64,000 nucleotides of DNA from Petunia secreta (taxonomy: Eukaryota > Streptophyta > Magnoliopsida > Solanales > Solanaceae), in NCBI GenBank assembly GCA_029990175.1, contig JARKIP010000065.1, forward strand, positions 22,794,501 through 22,858,500, in the 5' to 3' direction. Positions 10,714-21,134 of the stretch are shown here, piece by piece (the first letter of the stretch is position 1; each line of letters begins with the position of its first letter). The notes below the pieces were generated by a model, which had not been told where the DNA came from, searched no databases, and saw nothing but the letters and a program-made list of their open reading frames with translations. A program made the position numbers and the translations under genes.

Positions 10714-12384
10714 ATGGCTGGACTAGTTGATAAGCAAGAGGGTATTCCCGAGCTTACTTTGGCCGATGTTTGGGCCGAGATGAGAGTAATAAAAGAAAAC
10801 CTAGAACGATATATTGATAGCATGGGAGCCCGTGTTGATGAGCTTGAAAAGGAACAGCCATCTATGACTCCAAAATCTGATGGTAATGAGCCAAACTTGG
10901 GCAATCCCCAATTAATTATGCCAACACCGAGGTTCCACAAGTTAAAGGTGAATGTTTGTGGTTATAAGGGTTTCGATCTTGAGCTTGATGACTTGTGTGA
11001 AGCCACACTTATTTCACCTGAAGTTGTTGATCTTTTGCACTTAACATGGGTGAGACGAAGGTATCCATATCTCTATGATGGATATAAGGTTGAGTGGAAG
11101 GTCAAAATAGTAGTGTCACGAGGAGAATACTTTGAAACGGTTTGGTGTGATGTGTATCCTCTTCAAACATGTGATTTGTGTTTCGGGCAGCCATGGTTCT
11201 TATATCGCAATATTCCATATGTGCGAGATTGGATAAGGCATGTGGTGGACGATGAAGGATGGCCTCTAATGCCATTCCCGCTTACAAAGAAAAGTCCCAC
11301 TAATGCCTATGTCTCTTTTATTCACGTAGAGGAGTGTAATAATCAAAAGGGAATGTTTGGGGTGAATAATGTAGTTGGGCTGCCACCAAAGAGACAAGAG
11401 GATGTAGTTGAAAAGAATATGAGAGAAAAGAAAGAAGAAAAGAAAAGAGGGGAAGATTTTTACTCTAACACTTGTAATTCTTCTTTTTCCTCTAGTTGCT
11501 TAAAATCTCTTGCAGGTACCATTGGAAACAAGCTTGGGAGTGAACACCACTTATTGGAAGTGCAAGAAGAAGGCGTTTTAGGGGCTGCCCGTGGTGATGA
11601 AGGGTCTGCCCATGTTGACTCTAAGCTTGAAGGAGAGAATGAAGGTAAACAAGGTCGATCTTGTGACCTTCAAGGTAAGTCTACTACACTCGATACTCTA
11701 GGAGCTAGTGAAGTGCAAGTTAATGATGTGAGTATGAGCAGTGGTAAGTCATGTTTGGACCTTATGTCTTTGCTGCCTTGCAATGGAAATTTAAATAAGG
11801 TTTGTGATGATACACTAGTTGTTCTTGAATGTGCTCCTAAACTTAAAACTACTTGTGAGTTTGATGTCATGAAAACTAGTATTGACACTTGTGTTGAGGG
11901 TCTAGGTGTTAAAGGTGATGCTTCTTGGAATGTTAATAATGAAAGAATGTGTGTTGTCCAAGAAGTAGAATTTAATCATCACTTGTTTGATCCTGGAATT
12001 GAAGGTGTAGAGTCTTTTTTGAGTTCTTTTAATGTCAAAATGAACCATGGTAATGAGACTGAATTATGTGATGAGTTTGGTACTGTTGACGTCAATGGTG
12101 ATGTGAATTTAAGTGAGACCTTTCTTGTGAATCTATTCTTACGTGGAGATACTTGTTGTTTAGATAGTGAATTTGAATTTCTTAACATTCTTTCTTGTGA
12201 TGGAAGTAACTCCTTGTTTGATAGTAGTTCACTTGGTAGAGGGCATTGTCATGCGAAGGAAAGTGTGGATCTTTGCTTAATCCCAGCTTCTTCTTTGTGT
12301 TGTCCAAATGATAGCTTTAAGCATGGTTGTAATTGTTTAAAAGTATGCTTATTAAAGTGGACAACATTGATGAAGTTACACTAG
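10714..12384 (+). CDS. Element H ORF1: protease-like protein with unknown tail
   Basis: I start it at ATG 10714 (MAGLVDKQ), after the splice-acceptor-like GCAG/GTAC; the frame is open further upstream but without a shared ATG. Residues 10-50 look coiled-coil (ADVWAEMRVIKENLERY), followed by a GNPQ motif as in elements I and F. Residues about 70-175 line up with the retropepsin region of element F at TLIS and at the LLFG-like CFGQPW box, but the catalytic DSG is replaced by DDL, so proteolysis is unlikely. The rest is acidic, Ser- and Cys-rich with no recognised domain, beginning near a second acceptor-like site (GCAG/GTACC, 11510-11520). There is no gag, RT or integrase. The reading frame overlaps the next ORF by about 50 bases in the -1 frame. 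Confidence 0.8.
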   Translation: MAGLVDKQEGIPELTLADVWAEMRVIKENLERYIDSMGARVDELEKEQPSMTPKSDGNEPNLGNPQLIMPTPRFHKLKVNVCGYKGFDLELDDLCEATLISPEVVDLLHLTWVRRRYPYLYDGYKVEWKVKIVVSRGEYFETVWCDVYPLQTCDLCFGQPWFLYRNIPYVRDWIRHVVDDEGWPLMPFPLTKKSPTNAYVSFIHVEECNNQKGMFGVNNVVGLPPKRQEDVVEKNMREKKEEKKRGEDFYSNTCNSSFSSSCLKSLAGTIGNKLGSEHHLLEVQEEGVLGAARGDEGSAHVDSKLEGENEGKQGRSCDLQGKSTTLDTLGASEVQVNDVSMSSGKSCLDLMSLLPCNGNLNKVCDDTLVVLECAPKLKTTCEFDVMKTSIDTCVEGLGVKGDASWNVNNERMCVVQEVEFNHHLFDPGIEGVESFLSSFNVKMNHGNETELCDEFGTVDVNGDVNLSETFLVNLFLRGDTCCLDSEFEFLNILSCDGSNSLFDSSSLGRGHCHAKESVDLCLIPASSLCCPNDSFKHGCNCLKVCLLKWTTLMKLH

Positions 12385-13433
12385 GGAACACTTTTCTTTA
12401 CTATTTGTTTGCCTATGATGAGGGTTATGAGGGTGTTAGTAGTTCTTGTGAGGAGGATGAAAATTCTGATTGTTACGCATGTCTTGATATTTTTGCTTAC
12501 TCTAGGATAGAGGATGAGAAGTGTCTTCATGCTTCTCTGGTATACTATTGTTGCGAGTGGATACATCCTTATTCCTATAACTTATTGTTACAATATGAAT
12601 TCCTTGAGGCACGTGTTATGTTTGATGTGTTGACCTTGCTGGTTTTTGACCCTGGAATTGATCTTAAAAGTGGTAACTTCTTTGAGTTGATGGATTTGGG
12701 GTGGGCTGGTACGATATGCCCAAATTTAGATTTGACTTGTGCTACTTGTGTTGTGCCTAGCCATGGAAAGCATGATGTGTGTTTTAAAATAAGACAAGTG
12801 GAGGGCTGTTGGAAAGATACTCTGTGGGAGTTATTATGGTATGCAACCCGAACTTGTAAACTCCATGAGGACGGTATGTTTTCTTGGCTTATGCTTATAT
12901 TTGGGCTTTCTAAAGCCATGAAGGTTTGTATAATTATCTTTGGGCAGTTTGGTAGCGTTTTTGTGCCATATCTATGTCATGTAATTGTGAGGCTACTTAA
13001 CTATTGCCTAGTTGAGAGTTGGGAGATATCTATACTCATTCATGTCCATGTTTTGCAGGAATTAGATTCGAGGACGAATCCTTCCCAAGAGAGGGAGAAT
13101 GATGTAGATGTAATCCATGGAGGAGAGAAGATAAATATCCATTGTTGCCGTGTTGATGATGGTTTGATTTCGAGGACGAAATCCTTTCAAGAAAGGGAGG
13201 ATGATGCAGTCCAAATTGGGGATGATTCTAAGAGCCGGGCTAAGGAGTTATCAGACCTTCATCAATCATGGATGATAGCTTGGAGAAGAGAGAACATCTG
13301 TCCGGGCAGCATGTTAGTGGATCCGGGCAGCATGTTAGTGAATCCTAGATGCACGAGCAAAAGGGGAGCAACGAGCAGAACTACTCAACGAGCAGATTCA
13401 TACTCGGGGAGCTTCAAAACGGGCAGCAATTAG
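12345..13433 (+). CDS. Element H ORF2: Cys-rich tail protein, reached by frameshift or broken from ORF1
   Basis: This frame opens after a stop at 12330-12332 and overlaps ORF1 in the -1 frame. The first ATG is 12345, but a T TTA AAA heptamer at 12336-12342, in the ORF1 zero frame, would allow direct -1 entry. The product is about 360 residues, hydrophobic and rich in Cys, with no recognised domain. Near its end the nucleotide block TTCGAGGACGAA plus a purine tract occurs twice (about 13067 and 13169), giving SRTNPSQE and SRTKSFQE, as at the end of Ty3/gypsy pol. Translation runs through the PPT into the 3' LTR before stopping at 13431. Either a programmed frameshift or a single indel in one ancestral ORF would explain the layout. 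Confidence 0.6.
   Translation: MLIKVDNIDEVTLGNTFLYYLFAYDEGYEGVSSSCEEDENSDCYACLDIFAYSRIEDEKCLHASLVYYCCEWIHPYSYNLLLQYEFLEARVMFDVLTLLVFDPGIDLKSGNFFELMDLGWAGTICPNLDLTCATCVVPSHGKHDVCFKIRQVEGCWKDTLWELLWYATRTCKLHEDGMFSWLMLIFGLSKAMKVCIIIFGQFGSVFVPYLCHVIVRLLNYCLVESWEISILIHVHVLQELDSRTNPSQERENDVDVIHGGEKINIHCCRVDDGLISRTKSFQEREDDAVQIGDDSKSRAKELSDLHQSWMIAWRRENICPGSMLVDPGSMLVNPRCTSKRGATSRTTQRADSYSGSFKTGSN
13189..13201 (+). promoter_or_regulatory. Polypurine tract of element H
   Basis: AAGAAAGGGAGGA directly precedes the 3' LTR start TGATGCAGTCC. A second purine-rich run (GAGAGGGAGAATGATG) about 100 bases upstream follows an earlier copy of the same TTCGAGGACGAA block, so the region is duplicated. Confidence 0.9.
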
Positions 13434-13900
13434 GATACTCGGGCAGCTTCTCACCGAGCTCTTATTTGATACTTTGCATAGACAATCATTGTTATTGGGC
13501 CCTGCGTGGTCGCTTGACATTTAGCCAATTATGGGCTTTTCTTTAGTTAATCTTTTCCTAGTTGATTTAGGTGTTAGGGGCTGAACCTATATAATCCCCT
13601 AAACTAGCATTATTTGAGGGGGTTCCTAGACATTACGTAAAAACACAGCCTTTGAGCTTTTCCTACAAAAACTTGGAAGATCGTTCCTTCTTGAGTGAAA
13701 TCAGATTTGAACGTTTTTCTCTTTGATCGAATTGTTATCAAGTCACAGGTTCGTCTTGAGGATAGTTCGTATAGTTTAGGTGCTCTTTGAATCCTAACAA
13801 AGGGGTGAGTAGACTAGTTCCTACTAAATCCTTTGTTGAATTTTCGATTAGTGTCTTGATGTTTATCTTTATTCTTGCTTTCGTAATTTAGATTGCATCA
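13202..13900 (+). repeat. 3' LTR of element H
   Basis: 699 bp, nearly identical to 8981-9679 (about five substitutions by eye). It ends GATTGCATCA and is followed by the target duplication ACAAG at 13901-13905. Confidence 0.95.
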
Positions 13901-14802
13901 ACAAGAGTAGATTTAAATTATCTGTCAAGCCGAATCATATGCATCGTCAACTTGATTGGTGTTGCTTGTCCTGTCTAAGGGCTCTTTCCCTTTAAATCTT
14001 CTTGTTCCTGCTCTTAAAGAAAATTTGTTAGCTTTTGGGGAGGGAGAGGGAAGCGTTTGATTTGTGTAGACTTCATCCTGATCATGCTGCTTCTGCTGCT
14101 TCCTCGTCTTCATTGGACTTGGATTTGCGAATTGCTATCAGAAACTTGGCTCATGAATTCAAATAGCATAGATTTTGAAAAATAGAGGCAAGATAAAATA
14201 TTTTAATGCAATATAGCGAGTGAAATAAGCACGCAAATGAAGTCAAAGATGCATTTTGAAAATTTTGCCTTGACTTAAACTTGTAACATATTTTAAAACA
14301 AACTGAACGACATTTGTCTTAGACTTTATACTATTTGTTTAACCAATTTCAAAATTCTTGCCGATTCCGCCTCTTATAATCAATGCTGCTTTTTGCAAAA
14401 TTTTGCCCCAGTTATTATCTTTCGCATCTCAAACTCGTTTGCAAAAATTGCCCCAGTTATGACTTTCAATACTTCAAATTGCTTTACAAAACCGCTCGAG
14501 TTGCAATCTCCCATATTTTCTACTTGCTTTGTAAAATTTGCCCCAGCTATAACCTTTGAGAAAAATTAAAATTTAAATACTAAAGGGTCGAGCCCGATGG
14601 AGGAGCCTACATATCCCTCCTTGGGAATCAGACCGTGCGTAATTCTGAATCACTGCTGTAATGCCATATACCAACAAATAAAAGCTGCCCCAGTTGAAGT
14701 TCTAACAGTAGTGCGATATCCAAAGAGCGCAGACAATAACTTTTCAGTGCGTCGTTTTCAAACTGTTCAGTTGTTTTGCCTTACGTCACAAGCAAAGCTA
14801 AG

Positions 14803-17800
14803 CTGTATTAGGTCACCTAAGTGTCTAGGGTCAAGTCTTTATTAAACTAATCTAGTTTCAGAGACTCAGTGGGTAAGAAGTCCAAGTGACTCGGGGAAGA
14901 AGGTGTTTGGCACTTCCCCATGTCCCACGAAAGGTGGTTCCCGCCCGAGTCTATATTTTGGGATGTCCATTCAAGATACATGTTATCACATATATTACTA
15001 ACTTATATGGCCAAATTCACAATCAATTCATATACTAAGTCTAGTTAGATAAGTCCAAATAACATGCATATATTTGGGCTTCATATTTTGCACATACGGC
15101 CCTATATTCAACGTCTATTCGTGCTTATGGCTTCTAGTACAATGCCTAATCGAAAAAAAGTGGTCATATATGCAAAATGGTATCAAGAGGCGGCTTATTT
15201 ATGCAATTTCAGCATCTAAACTATATTTGCATAAATAGGCAGTTTTAACAAACGTTTTCATTAAAAATGAAATGGGGGTTGTTTTTGAAATAAAATGTTA
15301 GCCATTTAGGGTCGGTATGACTCGTATTTAATTGTCGAGCCCTAACCTTAATGACTATTTGATATGGGGGTCAGTTTCGAAAATATACGGGGATTAGAGA
15401 GGCTCTTTTGAAAATGTGTTACGAAAACACATAGAAAATGCACATAGGGGCTGTCGCACATAATGTATACATATATAGACATGAAAATATATGATAACAT
15501 GTATTAGGCTTTAAAAATATATATATATAATTGTATAGTTGACCCCTTTAACTTATACACCCATATACACTATTAGATTAGTGTATAGGAGCTTTAGGAG
15601 TTGAAAATTATTTTAACACATATAGAGGCCACATTTGAAACTGTTTTTGGGCCTGTATCATTTATGCAAAAGAGAGGAAGTTTAAGTTTTGCGGAAATAA
15701 TCTGGATTTTAGCATGCTTTTCACAAATAGCCCCTGTTCACGAAAATCGTTTTTCAAAAAATAGTTTAAGTGTAAGAGGCTTTCCTACATTAAATTTCAT
15801 TCGATCAATAGTCGGGTTCAAACATCAAAATTACCCAGTTCTGCACAACTCACGTTTACAAACACTAAACAACTTGCAAAGTAATTTATGCTTTTAACAT
15901 TTTCATGCGATGATGTGATGCAACCACGGAAGGAGAAAGGGGGTAAGAAGAGGCACCTGGGTGGCCATTCACATAGCCTAGTAGCTGTGTGTCCTGTTTT
16001 AAACAAATACAAGCAGGAATCCTAATTAATATTACATAACAGGGATATTTTCTAAGGGGAGAAGTATGCAGACAAGGGAGTGAACTATTTTCATTGAGTT
16101 CAGGCATAGTCAGGACATCAATAACTGCACTTAAGCAGGCACTGCATAGTGGAAATAACAGGTTTCTCAAAGTCCCCAAATCTGTAACTAAAACAAGGCT
16201 GGCATGGCCTTTCATGGCCATCCAAACAAAGCAGCATTTATAAGGGTCAGCAGGAGCTAAAATAGGAAACCAAAGCCAAGGTATAGAGTAAAAAGATTCC
16301 AAACAAGTATAGACAGTGTTAGGTCATGCCAACATAAGCGAGGAGAGAGCAAGTAAGAAAATTAGGCATAAGCAGGTATAGAACATAGGCACCAATGATA
16401 AAGAATTAAAGATATACCTTCTGAGAAACAGTAGTGAACAAAAAAACAAAGTACAGATAATGCTAGGTGCTTGCAGAGACAGAGGCCAGAAGAAAAAGGG
16501 AGAGCAGTGTCTTCTTGAAAGAAGATCAGAGAAGATAGTATGCAGTGTTGAGAGTATGTATGCATGTGATATATTCTGTATGTTTTTATTTTTTCAGAAC
16601 TGTGTCCTAAGTGAATGAGAATAACTAGTTTATATAGTTGTAGGGTGAAGTTTTTCAAATTCAAACAAGTAAACCTATAAGGCAAAGAAATATGGTTTTC
16701 CAGAAATAAACAAAGCCTCTTAGGTGTCCTTTCCATGTTTAAACCAATCGAATTCCTAACATTAAGGCAAATCCATTCTTAATTTCTTTAGAATTTTCTT
16801 CCTTAAACACAATGAGGTCTAAGTTCGGAAAATCAGGATTTCAAACTAGCCCAAACTAAAAAATCATCATATTATTTCGACAGATTCCAAGCAATCCTTA
16901 GCTAGCACCATATCAATCACCAAAATAATATTCCATTCAAATATCAATCACAAATTTAGATTAGTTCAAGTCAAGATTCCTTAAATCATGTTCATCACAT
17001 CATCTTCAATTTCAAATGGCCAATTACGTATTCAAACATAACAAGAGACTAAATACACTTTCAAACAACAACAACCATGATCAAGTCGCGACTAATACAG
17101 ATTTCACCTTTTAAAGCTAATAGAGATGACCTAGAGTATAAACTATGATCAAACTCAAACGTTTGAAAGTTCAAAAGAATTGTTTTAGCCAAATCACAGT
17201 ATTAGGGAAGAATTAATAATCACAGAGCTTTTCACTTTAAATAATTAACAAATGGCACACATATGTGTTAATACACACAAAACTAGGCAAGTGCTAGGCT
17301 TTAACAATTAAACAGATCCACAAACAGTATAGGAGGAGAAGAAAATGATGAAGGGATTAGGGTTACCCATTTGATTCGAAACCAGGTCAGTTGTGACCCA
17401 TCCTTGGATTATGCATGCACGAGGGCTTACCCATTATTTGGTCGTAAGGTTCAGTTTTCATTAAGTTTCTGCCGGAGTTCCGGTGGTAGTGATGACATCG
17501 ACGAAAGATCGAGTCACTGATCTCGTCGTTTGGGGAAATCTCAATAGGGGTTTTGTAGCGTACCACGAGAAGAGTAAGAAAATGCAATTTCAAAAAATTC
17601 AATTTCTTTGTTGTTTAGCTGGTGGAGTTGGCCGAAATAGTCCTTGACTGTGGCGATGTAAGATTGAGCCAAAAGAGAGGTTAGGTGTGTGACGGCTGAG
17701 TGTTTTGTGGAAAATGAGAGAGGCGCGTAGGGTTTAGGGGGTGGGGTGTACGTGTAATTAAAAATGGAAATGGGTGTTCTGGCCGTTGGATGGAACAAAT

Positions 17801-18292
17801 GGAGGGTTGGGATTAAGCCATGTAGGCGTGACTAGGATCTGATGTGGTGCTGAGGTGGAAATTATGTGTATAAGTGGAAAAGTGTTAGGTGTATATGCTG
17901 GGTGTATAAAAGGGTATATATTATGTATAAATGGGTATAAAATACATATAAATGCATGTAAAATATGTATAAAATACTTATAAAATCATATAAAATAATA
18001 AAATTAATTGTGAGGGTTAAAATAATTAAGAAAATCTATTATTTTAGGTTTTAAAATAATTTAGGCAATTTTGTTAAAATGGGAATAATTACGAGAAATT
18101 GTAATGAAACATGCAAATTTTGTAAAATGGCAATCACTTGTGTAAATGCCTTTTAAAAATAGCCTAATTGGTATGCATACATGAGGTAATGACTCAGGAT
18201 AAAAGTAAGTGTAGGGTAATTGCGTGGTTATCAGTGAAATTTCATCTGAATAATAGCTATTGAGACAAGAGGGACAGAATTAAGTGTCAACA
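14803..18292 (-). mobile_element. Ogre-like LTR, left-truncated (about 3.5 kb)
   Basis: It ends at 18292 with AAGTGTCAACA (minus: TGTTGACACTT). The left part has the Ogre LTR blocks TATTAGGTCACCTAAGTGTC and AAGGTGTTTGGCACTTCCCC, which lie about 110 bp inside the complete LTR at 22281, so roughly the last 110 bp (element sense) are missing. It abuts element K at 18293 with no visible target duplication. The AT-rich interior has (TA)n runs near 15520. Short ORFs in it (15601-15897, 15886-16302, 16362-16736, 17387-17798) have no recognised product. Confidence 0.6.
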
Positions 18293-18484
18293 TTGATGAG
18301 ATCGTTGAAAATACTTTGGCTCGACTTAGGCTCTGCAGATCCAGAAGTCCAGCAACGAAGAAAGACAGTGAAGTTTCAAGCAATGGATCCTCTCCAACGA
18401 CGCTGCACGAATTGTTCCAATCAAATATCAAATATATGGGAGAATCCATGTTATTCTCCATCATCTCCAACAATGACATAAGAA

Positions 18485-20266
18485 ATGATGACTAACACTT
18501 CTTCGGTAGAGGAACAACTCGCAAACTTGACAAAGACAATTGATGGCTTGACAAACTATGTTAAGGAGCAGGAAGCTCGCATCAACTAGATGGACGCATA
18601 ATGTGGGGGAGATTCTAGCCATGCTCCAGGAAAGTATCCAGAGGTTGAAGAGAAGATTGATGCTCCAGTGAAGCAAGTAGCACGTGCTACAAAAATCCAA
18701 GTCTCTACTGATGGGGTAATTCCAATTAATCAACTGAAGGAATTCATTTTGGGAAAAATCCAGGACAAGTAAGAGGTTTCTTTTAAGTCTTCTATTCCAT
18801 ATGCAAAACCACACACAAAAAGGATCGATATCATGAAGATGCCGCTAGTTATCAACCCCCAAATTTCAGCAGTTCGATGGTAAAGCAAATCCCAAGCAGC
18901 ATATGGCGCACTTGGTCGAGACATGCAACAATGCTGAAACATATGATGATTACCTCGTCAAGCAGTTCGTTCGTTCCCTCAAAGAGAATGCTTTCGATTG
19001 GTATACGAACCTTGACTCTAGTTCAATCGATAGTTGGGAGCAGCTGGAGCATGATATTCTCAATCGCTTTTACAGTACAAGGCGTACCGTCAGCATGATA
19101 GAGCTTACAAACACACAACAGCAAAAGGAAGACAGTCATTGACTTCATCAACCATTGGAGGAATGCAAGTCTCAACTGCAAAGATAGACTCATTGAAGCT
19201 TCAGGAATCAAGATGTGCATTCAAGGTATGCACTGGGCTCGCTACATCTTGCAAGGCATAAAATGGAGGACTTTTGAAGAGTTGGCGATACATGCTCACA
19301 ATATGGAGCTAAGCATGGCCTCTATTGGAAAAGAGGGGCCACCAGTTAACGAACCTCGCAATAGAAGAGATAAGCAAGAAATCAAGAGATGGAGCAAAGT
19401 GGTATCCAAGGCTGAAAGAAAAGTGTCCATAAATGTTAATGCCAAGCCTGTGAAGTTCACCATAAAGTTTAGTAAGAAACAAAGTGTGAAGACAATTTCT
19501 TTCAAGGATAAACCAAGTCGAAAATCAACTTTAAAAGAGATGCAAAATAGAGAATACCCATTCCTTGATTATGATGTTAGCACAATCCTCGATGAACTTC
19601 TGGAACTAAAGCTCATTGAGCTACCATTAATGAAGTGGCCTAATGAAGCTGGAAGAATGAATGATCCAATCTACTGCAACTACAATCGGCTTACTATCTT
19701 GAAAAATGCTTCATCTTCAAGGAAAAAATCATGGAATTTGCTGACGAGGGAAGATTGTAGTAGAAGAGGAAAAAGAAAATGCAAACCAGGTTCCTATCAC
19801 CTTTGGCTCACAAGACCCTATTGCGATCTGCTACTTCACTGAAGGATTCAAAGGACAAGACGTCATGATCAAGTTTGGCGGCTTCGAACCCATTCCAGCC
19901 AAAAGATCATTGTCTCCCCCAAAGCTGTGTAAGCACAGAATGGAGAAAGCGTCCATAGAAGAAAATGATGATAGTTGGACTTTGGTGATTGACTGAGGCA
20001 CCGTAAGGCAAAACCACAGAATGAACCAGCTAAACAGCCAACAAGGAAGAAGATGGTGAGGAAGCCAAGGAAGCAAAAACAATCGGCCGTCCACAAAAGG
20101 CAAAGGTGGAGGTTCACTATCGCGAAAAGCTGCGTCAGCCAGTGACCCTAGAGAGTTCATGCCAAGTTGGTTCCACATGAAGATCCCTAAAGATGGTATG
20201 AAGGCCTCATGTTGTAATGCTGATAAAAGAAAAGAGAAGAATAAAAGTCCATATTCGTCTTCAACT
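18485..20266 (+). pseudogene. gag of element K (broken)
   Basis: The start MMTNTSSVEEQLANL (18485) is followed by a predicted coiled coil. A typical Tat/Ogre capsid region follows: HLVETCNNAETYDDYLVKQF, DWYTNLDSSSIDSWEQLE and FYSTRRTVSM (18903-19110), then MCIQGMHW and YILQGIKWRTFEELA (19213-19290). A further block, VTFGSQDPIAICYF, lies near 19795, and REFMPSWFHMKIPKDGM near 20150. At least two frameshifts and several stops separate these blocks, so no functional Gag is made. In an intact element Gag builds the particle that packages the RNA. The gene ends at the insertion of solo LTR 20272-21129. Confidence 0.85.
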
Positions 20267-20271
20267 GCAAA

Positions 20272-21129
20272 TGGTGCAAGCTAAACACGGGGTGAAGCTA
20301 AGCAATGCTTAGCTTCGATCGAATGATACCAAAGAACTAGTTTCGGTCCCAAACAATCAGAAATCAAAGACGTACCTAATGCTAACCAAAAATCCTCAAA
20401 AAGTCACATGCTTCTTGCATACTGAATGACCAGAGAAGAAGATTTCTCAAACGATTCATACCGAATGACACAAAGTTCTTGTAAATTACCACGACAGTGT
20501 TCGGCTCCAACGGAGACACAAAAGAAACTGCTATACTCAATATTCATCAACAACTAGATAGATATCTACAAATGAAATGGAAAGAAGTTTCTATAGACTA
20601 CTCTAAGGGAAAAATAATAAAATGGTAACAGACGACCAATAGGAGTAAGCCACGCAGGGCTGAGTAAACTGAGTGTTTGGTCACTCGTTCAACCAAACAC
20701 TTGCATTCAAACACTTGAGATCAAGCTCTTGACTTCGGTGCTTGGTTGTTCAGCTCGGCGCTTTGACATCAGACGCTCTTCCTTCGGTTGTTTGCTTTAC
20801 TATTCGGCATTGGTGTTGAGTGTTCGGTTGCTTTTGGCTTCGGGCTCGAACTAGACACTTCGGTCGCTCATTGATCGGCCAATCTTCATAATTCGGACAC
20901 TTTCTTCTTCGAGCTCAAACTTGATCGTTGAGCATCCATAATTTGTGTTCGGCCTCATAGATTCTGAATTGGCTCTATCACTTTTCAGCTTTCACGATGG
21001 TTTTCCATTGTTGTTGCTCAGTGAGGCAGTCTTCCTTATAACCTATTCCAGCCACACTATTTGGTTGTGGGCATCATGTGACTCCTCAGCCTGGACTCTA
21101 ACATATAATAGCCAATTTATATTGCATCA
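20272..21129 (-). mobile_element. Solo LTR (858 bp), target duplication GCAAA
   Basis: It begins TGGTGCAAGC and ends TTGCATCA, with GCAAA at 20267-20271 and again at 21130-21134. Minus orientation is suggested by the TGATGC-type start on that strand and by AAGCCACGCAGGGCT, similar to a block in the minus-oriented LTRs at 44.5 and 63.0 kb. Imperfect TTCGGT/TTCGGC motifs recur between 20740 and 20900. A 170-codon ORF from 20945 crosses the right border into the protease and is chimeric. Confidence 0.85.
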
Positions 21130-21134
21130 GCAAA

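Larger units (their letters stand above)
8981..13900 (+). mobile_element. Element H: young non-autonomous Ty3/gypsy-type LTR retrotransposon (4.92 kb)
   Basis: Two 699 bp LTRs (8981-9679, 13202-13900) differ at about five positions by eye, so the insertion is recent. It has a perfect ACAAG target duplication, an initiator-Met primer site, a PPT, and two overlapping ORFs covering most of the interior. RT, RNase H and integrase are absent, so mobility needs a helper. The stretch TTTCGAGGACGAAATCC before the PPT resembles the end of pol in many plant Ty3/gypsy elements, which supports that assignment. It inserted into the Ogre-like internal region. Confidence 0.95.
6974..14802 (-). mobile_element. 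Second Ogre-like internal region, interrupted by element H
   Basis: It starts at the PPT 6974-6990 and carries the CCTACATATCTCGG block (near 7129) and a tandem array (7540-8885). It is split by element H (8981-13900). The right part, 13906-14802, has repeated TTTGCCCCAGTT motifs (14403, 14448, 14538, 14687) and another CCTACATATCCC block at 14606. No gag-pol motif is visible. No primer site is found at the right edge, where the next LTR begins abruptly near 14803, so the 5' end of this element is lost or rearranged. Confidence 0.55.

Noticed and set aside
13950..13960. TTGAT as left target duplication partner of the LTR ending at 18292
   Set aside because: The following bases TGGTGTTGC do not match any Ogre LTR terminus here, and internal-region motifs lie between.
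14803..18300. Treating LTR 14803-18292 as the 5' LTR of gag-pol element K
   Set aside because: The LTR is in the opposite orientation and its terminus does not match K's 3' LTR (TGTAGAC at 40976).
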